Both the position numbers and the translations under genes were made by a program. A stretch of DNA of 64,000 bases from Paratinospora sagittata (Eukaryota > Streptophyta > Magnoliopsida > Ranunculales > Menispermaceae): positions 44,815,534-44,879,533 of the forward strand of contig CM069594.1 in NCBI GenBank assembly GCA_035771175.1, given 5' to 3'. Below are positions 44,950 through 54,568 of this stretch, one piece after another (position 1 is the first letter of the stretch; every line of letters starts with the position of its first letter). The notes under the pieces are model-generated. The model was not told where the DNA came from and did not search any database. It saw nothing but the letters and a program-made list of their open reading frames with translations.

Positions 44950-47565
44950 ATGACACCCAAAACCAAGGAGCTACCCATTCACTTTGCCTGAAAGAGAACT
45001 TCATCTCCTTCTCCATCTCCATCTAGACGAGTACGAGCAAGATTGTTTGAAAACCTACTTGAATCAGAAATTCCAACCCGTGATGCTCCCACAACCACTC
45101 CTACTGAAACACCTTTAGTGGAGTCAGTAGTTTAAATTGAAAATCCCCAAACTGAGCCATCTATCAATCCAAACTTCCAAGAAATTCAAACCGAAAGAAA
45201 AATCTGAGAAATTAGCTACTAGATCCATTTTAGATGGATGCTTTGTAGATTTTAATTTCTTTGCCAAGGCTCATCTGAAGGTGCAACCACTTTTTGAACT
45301 CCAGGGCTGGGAAATGTTTTGTTCATATCAGAACAAGTGGTTTCCTAATCTGATTAGAGAACTCTAGTTGAATCTCCAAAAAAAACTGAGATATGGGTAG
45401 TTAGGAAAACCAATGTCAAGGTAAGGACCTTAGAAACTTCTCCACAATATTTTATCAATACATTCTCTTTGCCTGATGTTGATCAAATTCCCACCTTTTC
45501 AAAGCAAGGAATCATATTCCCAGGTTACAACAATGTTGCAACCTTAAATTTTTGTCTAGAAAAAAGGATCACACACATGTGGACAACAAGCTAACCAACC
45601 TATCCTTTGAACTTATCCCAAGAATCATTCACAACATTGTGTCCCATGTATTTCAGCCACGATCTGGCAGTAGGGGAAGTGTGAATGAGTTGGATTTGTT
45701 TCTCACTTGGTGCATTCTGCAAAAGAAGAAAATCAATCTTCTTACATCCTCATGCATGTGATTGACACTACATCGAAGAGAGGAGGAGGATTACCATTTG
45801 TAATGCATCTCATACCTCTAATAGATAAAACAAGTCTTGATTTAGCTGTAGAAGAGAAAAAAATTGGATAGATATGGGTGCATAAGACATACCAAAGTAA
45901 AGTTGATCAAATATGTCTATGCTCCTGCACACAAGAGATGGTATCACTTCAAGGCTATCCCTCAAGGTATTGAGACCACAACATTTAAGGAGGAAGTTGA
46001 AGAAATAGTAGATGCTGATCAAGCTTAAGAAAAAAGAGATGATTCTGAAAGAACAACATCAGATTTACCCTTCAGAGGTGATGTTCCTATGGAAAAGGAG
46101 CCCAACGAGACAATTGGTAAAAAAACCACTTTAACAATCCCTCCAATTGTTCAAGAAGAAGAAGAAGAAATAGTAGAAGAGAGGTTTGATGTCCAATCAC
46201 CTCAACCTTCACTAATCATGGAGGATACTCCTCACCAGTTCACCACTTCATAGATCAGACTTCTACTGTTGTCTTTAATGAAGAAAGTTTGATAAAGAAA
46301 ATCGAAGAGATTCAAGTGGAACATAGAGCCATGATGATAGAAGAAGTAAAGAAGTTGCTCAATGATCAGAGAGTAACTGATATTGAAGAAATCAAGAGGT
46401 GCATTGATGGTTTGATTCAAGTTTATGATAAGCTTAGTGGTGTGACAACCATTATTGAGAAGCAATTTGAGAATCTGAAAACAAGTCTGCCATCTACCAG
46501 TACTGTTGCACTAGATTCAGCTGTCTAAGTGATTTGCAAGAGAGCTTGAAGCAAATCAAGGAGTCTATTGATTCATTGTCCCATAAATCTACTACTCCTG
46601 CTACTGCCTTGGACACATGTGTTCTTCATTTAGTCTCTAAGGACATTTCAAGCATGAAGATGATGATCACAGCCTCAACCTCTACCCCAACATCAATCTC
46701 AGTTAATCCAAACTCCCTTCAGCCTATACTTGATGCAATTTCGAGTCTAAAATCTGCCTCATCTCCGCAAGTCAACATTGAACCAGTATTGGAAGCCATA
46801 TCAAGTTTGTAAACCACAGTCTTATCCAATGCTACTGGTCCTATAAATGTTGATGGTCGAAAGTTGGATAATCTGCTTACCTCCATTGCCCAAGTGTCAA
46901 AGAAGATGTCTAGCATAGAAACCAAGGTTCCATTATTATCCTCTACGATTCTCGATCTCTTTTACAGTGTTACAAGAGCAGCTGATTGAATTGAAGGAGG
47001 TGTAGCCTTCATAGAAGAAACATTCAAGCATATTTCGAGAAGACTTCACTCTTCAGTATGTTTTTTCATCACTCATATGAAGAGGTTCAACTTGTTATAT
47101 GAGTTGTTGAGACAGAAGGGAATTTGTGTTCCAAGAGCTCTTTTGGCACCAAGATTTACAAAGCCACGCTTGCCTAGTGAGAAATCTGATATGCTTGAGC
47201 ATTTGTTTGAAAAATAAGAGGATGCTAATGTTGGAGAAAAACCTAAAGACTTTGTTCCAACAGCACAAATCTCTAGTTGCATGACACCTCCACCTGATGA
47301 GGATGATGTTTTTGAAATTCCCAAACCCACATCTGTGGTAAGGCCACAATTTGAAGGTGTAAAACTTTCTCCAACCTTTGCTACTGGTCTTGCTGAAAGA
47401 TATCGTCAATCTTTTCAAAGAGTTGATCCCAATAATCCTTTTGACTTAGATTATTTTAACTTCGAGACTTCTTTTGCTAATTTTGTAAGGAATTACAGAA
47501 TAACTAAGAAAGGCAAAGACAAAGGAGAACCAAGCAAGCCAAAAGGGAAGGGGAAGAAGAAATGA
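44950..47565 (+). pseudogene. Env-like / plant transposon-protein-like ORF, element D
   Basis: Starts MTPKTKELP as in C. A Ser/Pro basic N-terminus is followed by KSEKLATRSILDGCFVDFNF, LFELQGWEMF, SFELIPRIIHNIVSHVF with QPRSGSRG (about 45600-45680), then HVIDTTSKRGGGLPF. A coiled-coil-like Glu/Lys-rich segment is at 46290-46480, then Ser/Thr-rich stretches and a Lys/Gly tail GEPSKPKGKGKKK-stop. Numerous stops (first at codon 13) and shifts. The length (about 870 codons) matches C without its solo LTR. Function unknown; no obvious membrane anchor. Confidence 0.75.
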
Positions 47566-47618
47566 TATGTTCTCACACCACCTTTTTGATGTTCAAAAGG
47601 GGGAGAAAAGATAAACTC

Positions 47619-47632
47619 GCGGGGGGGGGGGG
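47619..47632 (+). repeat. Poly-G run
   Basis: About 14 consecutive G in an A/G-rich 3' noncoding stretch of element D (47566-47868), which otherwise shows repeated AAGAGATAAACTC units. Confidence 0.9.
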
Positions 47633-47868
47633 GAAGAGATAGATTAAGGAAGAAAAGAGATAAACTCAAGGGGAGAAGAGAAGAGTTTTAAGGAGAAGAA
47701 AAAGAAAGAAGATCAATCATTAATATGTTTGAATACCATGTTTCGAATGATATACTATGATGTGTTCTGCTTGATAAATTATAATAATATAAATCATGAA
47801 TCATAACTTTTTGATCTGTCAATGAATATGTTTCTTGACAAAAAAGGTTTAATGAGTATTTGAAATCA

Positions 47869-47884
47869 TCAAAAAAAGGGAGAT
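47869..47884 (+). other. Polypurine tract of element D
   Basis: CAAAAAAAGGGAGAT before TGTTATCTCAAGAGG. Confidence 0.85.
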
Positions 47885-48322
47885 TGTTATCTCAAGAGGA
47901 ACCCCATGAAAAGAATGCTTTGATGATTCCAAATCACTTAATCTTACGATCTAATGATGTTGTTGAAGTGTTTCAGCAAATTAGTTGGAAGAAAGTCAAG
48001 TCTCAATCAATCAAGTTTATACTAAGTCAAGTTATCAAGGTCAAGGATAAAAAGAGTTAAATATTATATTGTAAAGCCATTACTCGAAATCTTTTTTTCT
48101 TCAAAACAATACTTATTTTCAAGGACTTTGAAATTCAAAGAAAATTGATTTCTATTGATATTGTTTGAAGGTTTCTCAATCATTTTTTGAACCATTTGAA
48201 CAATTTTCTGAACGTTTGAATTGATCCTTAAAACTTAAATATTGATTTGAATAATCGTGTCTTTGGAAAATCAAATTTCAAAGAAAAATTGTTTTCAATT
48301 CTTTCAAGACGTTGATGGTTGT
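47885..48322 (+). mobile_element. 3' LTR of element D, first part
   Basis: TGTTATCTCAAGAGGAACCCC. From about 48112 on it matches the 5' LTR at 41310. It is interrupted at 48323 and does not resume inside the window. Confidence 0.85.
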
Positions 48323-49827
48323 TGTGTGCAAAACAACAAGTGCACAATTTCAAGTTATAATATAAACCAATAAGAATCAAGTATCGTCTTCAGGGATTGT
48401 TACTACACTAGCTATCACATTTTAACCCTAATTTTATTTAAAAAATCAGATTCGATAGTTCAAGTAATTAAAAATAATAATTAAAGCAACCAAGTTTTAA
48501 ACTAACAATGCAATAGAAATCAAATAGGAAATTAATAATAGAATGGTCTAGAGGTTTGATATCACCTCACTCTCAACTATGCCTTTATATATATTTACTA
48601 TTAATTCGGTTCTTTCGTTTACAAGTTGAAGATCCTACCATTTCTAATTCCCTCTTTTGGGGCACCAACTAAAGCATATTATTGTCACATTTGCCTTTAC
48701 TCTTTCGATGAAAATCTAAGATGACAATAACTCATTAAGTTCTGTGATTTTCTTCCAATGACATCAAAGGTTCTTGATCTCCTTTTGAGTCTCACGATAA
48801 CCTAAGTTCCGTTCTGGCATGCGCCTGAACGTTCTGGCATGCGCCTGAACGTTCTGGCATTGCGCCTGAACGTTCGGGCGTTGCCCAAATAGTAATAATT
48901 TTTTTTTTTGTGAAATACAGGGTATTACAGTATCTACCTCAAGTTTATGATCATCTAATCCGTAATCAAGGGATCAAAAGCATTAAACCCTGAAAAATAT
49001 AAATAACTAGAAAACTTCATTAATAATAATCAAACAATGAAAACTAAGACATAGTATCGAGTTTGGATCAATCTACCCTCTAGAAAAGGAATTTAGTTCA
49101 TAACTAGAAACAAAAAAACACTAAACAATGGTTTGAACATGAATAAGAACAATGAAAAAAAAGACTAGAATGGTGTAGATAATCTTGAATAATCTTCAAT
49201 CTTGATCTTTTTCTCCACTTCGCTACAACCGTAATTCTCTTGTTCTCTCCACTCTATGATCCTTCCAAAACCCTTTCATAATGTTCTATTTATAATAAGG
49301 AGTCAATAGAAACAAACCATGTCCAATTCGGATCTAAATTTGCCAAGTTACAAGTGGAAAACTAAAATTAGCAACTTTCTAAACATTTGTCAAACCCCGC
49401 GCCGGCGCCCAGTTGCTTTTCCTTGGTTTTCTTTCTTCCATCACCCAGTGTCGTGGCACCCATTCTCTCATTTTTTTGGGTTTGTTTCTCTTGTGGACTT
49501 GGCCACTTTTTCACTCCTTTGACATGCATGCTCCATGTACTTGCATTCTAACTTCTTGTACCATGTTTCCATCATCCAAATCCATGTTCAACACATCTAA
49601 ACACCTACAAAACAAACCAAAACAAACCAAAACAAATGAGTAACACACTTATATAATCAAATCAATCAACTTATAAATTTCAAAACCAAAATAAAGCAAC
49701 ATAAACCAAAATGTGCGTAAACTAACAAATGGATCAAAACTAACATAAACCAACCAAACAAATGAATAAAACATCCTAAAACTCATCTAAAACTTACTCT
49801 AAAACACATCTAAATGTCAACTTATCA
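48323..49827 (-). mobile_element. 3' LTR of the Athila-like element
   Basis: TGTGTGCAAAACAACAAGTG ... CAACTTATCA on the plus strand. It contains a foreign ~120-base piece at 48811-48929. Confidence 0.87.
48811..48929 (-). mobile_element. Short gypsy (A/B family) LTR start inside the Athila-like LTR
   Basis: On the minus strand it reads TGTAATACCCTGTATTTCAC, then poly-A, then GGGCAACGCCCGAACG and three GTTC-GGC-GCGCC-GAAC type units. It stands in place of ~45 bases present in the partner LTR (about 62105-62150). Confidence 0.8.
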
Positions 49828-50106
49828 AATACCCCCAAACTTAGGATTTTGATCGTCCTGAGCAAAGGGAAAACAAAATTAAAATTCAACTGACAAATCA
49901 ATCATCAATCTACCATCCTCCTCTTAAAAAAATTAAAATTTGATTCGAAATATAAGATGGATATCATCATCATGGCCTCTAAGATCACCTTGAAAGATAA
50001 TAACTCATCGAACAATTTCAAGAGTGTTAGAGATGTCTAGATTTTCAATCCAACACCTCACTTAGTCTCATCTTTCATTCTCAAGCACATCATCACATAG
50101 TTAATC
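49828..50106 (-). other. 3' interior of the Athila-like element
   Basis: Noncoding, similar to 31519-31795 in the other Athila-type element, including the CATCACATAGT stretch where composite B begins. Confidence 0.7.
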
Positions 50107-51249
50107 TGTCACACCCCGCCCGGACGCGCCTAAATCGGCGGTACACTCGCGGATGGGGCGTGCATTTAGAACAATTACAATGGTAACAACAGAGTGCGCA
50201 GCGGAAATACGGTACACACAGTACAAATCTGATTTCATATAATTCAGAATACTTTTGTACATAAAATGATCAAGGGAACATACTCCCAAAATCCCCAATG
50301 ATTCATATAAAGGGTACAAAATGTGGGCCCCATAACCTGTACCCAGTCTACCCTAATTTCCTGTGAAAGATTTGATAATATTGGAGTGAGCTTAACGCGC
50401 TCAGTGGGTAAATAGTGCATGAGTATAACAATTAATAAAGCATACTTCAATATCAAATATCTTAAATACACATGTGAGCATCATAATCAATCAATATGAA
50501 TGTATGCATGACACCGTCACGTATTAATGGTTTGATGAACGTACATCGCCTGAATTCACGTACAGGAACGATGCTCTGAATTCACGTACTGATGTCCCTC
50601 CCCGGGTGTAGCCGGGTTCTCATATACGTCCCTCTCCAGAGAAATATAATGAATAGTGAGCAATGCTTCTAACTATTCTATGAGTCATAAACCATATACG
50701 TCCCTAGGTGGTGATATGTATGATGCCAATGCATGAACTGGTCTAGTCTACTGGTCTGGTCTTTCTTGACATTTAGACTGACTTTGACAACGTCTGGTGA
50801 TCCTTATTAGGGTCGGTATCACGACGTGCAAGGTTAGGACATTATATGACATAATGCAGTGTAAATGAATAGTAAACATAATAATAATTGAATGTAAACT
50901 TTAATAAAAGTTATGAAACACGCAAACCTATGTTTCATTCCCCACCTTTAGATAAAAACTTCTTCTTTCCGATCTGGCGCTTTCCTCCGGACAGAACTTC
51001 GTCGCACCGTACTGAGAGTCTCGATCAGAGAGTCTCGAAAGCTAAAAACTTAGAATGAGTGGAAAGAGAAGGAAAATCATAAGGAGAGTGATTTTGGTGT
51101 GAGAAATGAGAATGAGGAGGGTTCTTTATATAGAGATTTTTGGTGCCTGAAAGTTCTGGCATTGCGCCTGAACGTTCTGGCATGAGCCTGAATGTTCGGG
51201 CGTTGCCCAAATAGTAAGTTTTTTTTTTTGTGAAATACAGAGTATTACA
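50107..51249 (-). mobile_element. Inverted LTR of the A/B family
   Basis: TGTCACACCCCGCCCGG ... GTATTACA on the plus strand. On the minus strand, palindrome units (GTTCTGGCATTGCGCCTGAA and two relatives, about 51145-51205) lie upstream of a TATA box at 51125-51132. Confidence 0.9.
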
Positions 51250-51426
51250 CTCTACCCCCCTTAAAGGGATTTCGCCCTCGAAATCAAGTCAAGTATTAAT
51301 GAGGGGTATTGCTTGCGAAGTTGCCGCAGGTTGCCAAGGAGCCACTGCGTGCGTGCATCACTATAGCCATTGATATGATTTTCAGACGTCTGCGTTGTTA
51401 TTCAAGTGAAGCAATGGATGAAGATA
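51250..51426 (-). other. Minus-strand 3' interior: polypurine tract and ORF3 remnant
   Basis: On the minus strand it ends CCTTTAAGGGGGGTAGAG before the LTR and includes SDARTQW, homologous to SDAHTQW of ORF3 in B. Most of ORF3 is deleted from this copy. Homology to 59300-59410 continues to about 51426, where the plus-strand LTR starts. Confidence 0.75.
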
Positions 51427-51865
51427 GGTGTATGAACTCAGGCGATGCACAATTATCAAACCAATACGAGACGGTGTCATGCCTACATACATATTGGATT
51501 GATTATGATGCTCTGATGTGTATTTAAGATATTTGATTATGAAGTTTGCTTTATTAATTGTTATATTCACTAACTATTTTACCTACTGAGCGTGTAGCTC
51601 ACCCTATTCTTGTCCAATTTTTCACAGGAGATTAAGGTGGACTGGGTGCAGGTTTTTGGGCCCACATTTTGTAACTTTTGTATTATTCACTGGGGATATT
51701 AGGAGAATGTTCCCTTAACTATTTTATGTACAAATATATTCTGAAATTAATGAAATCAGACTTGTACCTAATCGTGTTTACGCGCACTCAATTATTGTTA
51801 AAATGCATTCGCGCCCCGTCCGTGAGTGTCCCGCCGGTTTAGGTGCGTTCGGGCGGGGTGTGACA
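51427..51865 (+). mobile_element. 5' LTR of B, 5' truncated
   Basis: Begins mid-LTR at a point matching about 60815 of the 3' LTR and ends GGGCGGGGTGTGACA. U3 and the TATA box are missing, so this copy has lost its own promoter. Confidence 0.88.
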
Positions 51866-51870
51866 TTTAA

Positions 51871-51882
51871 TGGTATCAGAAT
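51871..51882 (+). other. tRNA-Met primer binding site, element B
   Basis: TGGTATCAGAAT: the last two bases differ from TGGTATCAGAGC. Confidence 0.85.
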
Positions 51883-52201
51883 GTAAGGTCCGTATAGTTG
51901 AAATTTATATTAAATATATATCTAGAAAACTATAGAGTTTTTTTTATATAGTTTAGAATTATATATATATAGTTATGATTTATGAAAACTATATATATAG
52001 TTATGATTAAATATATATATCTATATGTCTATGAATATGTGAGATATATATATATCATACTGCTACTGGAAAATTTGGATTAAATGATGACATAAACATC
52101 AAGAGAAAAATAGAAAATATTGTCTAACGGACAAAGCATAAATCTTAAAAATGTTAGGAATATATTTTGTCTTTCACAAGTTTCTTTTCCTCAGCAAAAT
52201 A
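51883..52201 (+). other. AT-rich leader of B
   Basis: One copy of the AT-rich block that occurs three times in A, followed by an A-rich stretch up to the ATG. Nothing coding. Confidence 0.7.
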
Positions 52202-53709
52202 ATGGCCTCAAGTGAAGGAACGACTTTCGGTAGTAGGGATCCAATTCCCACCAGACTCAAGGAATTGTCCAAAAGGGAGGTTATGACTATGAGGAGTATT
52301 GACAATAAAGATCTTCGCCTCCGTCCGATCCTTCACGGAAAACTCGCAATACTGGGGTGGTTGAACATAACCAAAGTTGAGGGTCACGTCTCTTACAACT
52401 TGATGAAATCCTTCTACGAAGCCATGAATTGCGTACGACTTCAAGAAGATGGGATCAGCCCTGTTTTAGAGACAACGGTCAGGGAACAAAGATTTCTATC
52501 AACGTCGAAATTATTTCATGACTTATGGAGATTTCGATTGAAGATAGAATCATTAACCCACACGAACCCCTGACAATTGCAGAGATTGTAGAGTCCAACG
52601 AACAATTGTTCAATTCCTTCGCCAAAAACCCAGTACACCCAATCAACGTACGCCCACCTCCCAAACAATCTCCTTAAACCACCTCTTGCCGGCCTTGGAA
52701 AGATCGTATTCGGCAACATCTTGCCTGAAAAGGTGGCTAGAGGTGCTATGTTAAGGGCTCAACTTCTCGTGCTATACTGCATAGAGAAGAAAATTAAGGT
52801 CTCCTTACCTCACATCATCATCCAACAAATGTTGCGAGTGATTCAAAACCATTTAAGGAAAGAACTCCTCGGCTATGGAGTCTTGAACATGAGGATGTTA
52901 TACGAGGCAAACGTCAACACTTTTGATGAGTCTTCGAAGTAGATCACTGAAGCAGTTACAACACCCTCTATCTTCAAGATATTTGTCATAAGTGGAGGGG
53001 TAACTGACGAGGAAGTATTTGGCGCGACTTTAGGAGGAAATAGCGAAAGAATTAGAGACGAAAATGGATGTTGTAACCGAAAAAATCGACGTAAGATTCC
53101 TGTTAGGGAGGTACCAAATAACGAGCCAAACCAGAACCCTACGTCAACCCAACCTCGAATAATGATCCAACCGAGCACCTGTTCTCTAAGGAAGATTTAT
53201 TTGCCAACCTAAATCAACCTCAAACAAATCAGGATAAACAAGAAGTTCCAGCAAATCCACCTTCCTGGAACATGCCAACTCAAGGCAATACCACGTACCA
53301 AAGGTTTCCAACTCCTGAAGTATCGTATCGGCTAGTTCCACAAGTTTCGGTGAACCAACAACAACAAAATTTTGTGGCACCAAATCTTGGAAGACAGGGC
53401 ATCCCAATGAGCCCATGGTTTCAAGACTTTTCAACCCAAGCATATCCAAATGTCCAAGGGGTTCCAGTTATGAAATCCTCGTACAGTCAAAACAACTACC
53501 CCACACCTATGAGTCAACCGTACGACTAATACTTTCCACCAATGCCTACGACCTACCCTACACCTATGGGATAGTCAAACCATCAACCATCGATGGGGCA
53601 ATTGACTAACCCATTCGAGCAATTAAACGTGATAATAGCTAGTATTGCTCGGAAATAGGAGACTCAAAATACTTTGTTAACACGTATGCAAAACGTCAAA
53701 GAACAATGA
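52202..53709 (+). pseudogene. Accessory ORF upstream of gag, element B (plant transposon-protein-like)
   Basis: ATG at 52202 gives MASSEGTTFGSRDPIPTRLK. The first 120 codons are open through RLRPILHGKLAILGWLNITK and YNLMKSFYEAMNCVRLQEDG. A frameshift near 52480 follows (a lost base in GTCA-GGGAAC), then the same core as in A: a LMEI block, GKIVFGNILPEK, LVLYCIEKKIKVSLPHIIIQQML. The position of A's TAA is an intact CAA here. The C-terminal region is Asn/Gln/Pro-rich with PMSPWFQDFSTQAYPNVQGV, ending EQ-stop at 53707, the same stop as in A. That two diverged copies keep the same start, stop and core argues that it was a real gene of the parent element. Confidence 0.72.
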
Positions 53710-54568
53710 GCAAATTCTCAACCTTCTTTTAGTAGTCTTTCTGTACCTAGCAGGAGGTCTAGAAGGAGCAATAGTAGGCACGAAAATCAGGAATGATCAT
53801 TGGCTTTGTAAAAATTTATTTTATATATGAATGAAATGTTTTGTTTAAGACTATCTTTGGTGGGCCGACTTACAACCATTCTTTCTTTTGTATCACTACC
53901 TTTGGAGTGGTATGGGACACAACAAATTGGAGGATACTAAATAAAATGTGAAAGTAAGAAAACCCACGACCTTGTATGAAAAAAACATTTGGAGAAAGTT
54001 GCATTACTAACATTATCATTAAGTTCACACAGTATGGGACGAGTAAACTTGGACGATACTATTAGTGAACTAGTATTCAACCGATGTTTTATAGAGACCG
54101 TGTTCATACAACTTAATTTGGTCGACACCCTTATTACCAAATTCATGTGGTATGGGACACATGAATTTGGATAATAGTCGAAAAGACTAAGCGAAAGAGT
54201 TTGAATACATAAGATTACGATAAAACGTTAGATTAGGATATTTGCCGAGGCAAATCTTAGAATTCTTATGACTCGAATGAATTTTTAATGAAATATATAT
54301 GTATGTTCACAAAAACCAGAACCAAAACATTTGAAATACTTGCAAAGTTTTATACTTATTATATAAACATTCTAACCTTGTTTTACACCATGGCCAAACA
54401 TATGAGGCACATAAGATTCTTTGATTCCTCAACAAAAACCTTACACTATACTTAGAAAAATAAGTGGTTTTTATATTACTCTCGAAATTGTTGTTGAGAA
54501 TACCATAACATTATACTTGGCTACAATTTCCTAAATCATGATTTTTTTTTCTCCTTGCCAGTGAGAAA
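53710..54568 (+). other. Spacer between accessory ORF and gag, with ~120-bp repeats
   Basis: Three GGTATGGGAC-type units at about 53910, 54032 and 54150, collinear with those of A. A pyrimidine tract precedes the gag ATG. Confidence 0.7.

Larger units (their letters stand above)
41310..48322 (+). mobile_element. Copia-type element D: gag plus env-like ORF, no pol
   Basis: Same plan as element C: partial 5' LTR (41310-42941), primer site, gag, spacer with palindrome array and TATA, env-like ORF, polypurine tract at 47869, and the start of the 3' LTR (47885-48322). The 5' LTR lacks its first ~230 bases because another LTR fragment abuts it. The 3' LTR is broken by the Athila-like element at 48323. 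Confidence 0.85.

Noticed and set aside
47619..47632. Poly-G run as a G-quadruplex element
   Set aside because: A single uninterrupted run in a purine-rich 3' region; no conserved counterpart in C, and run length is prone to sequencing error.
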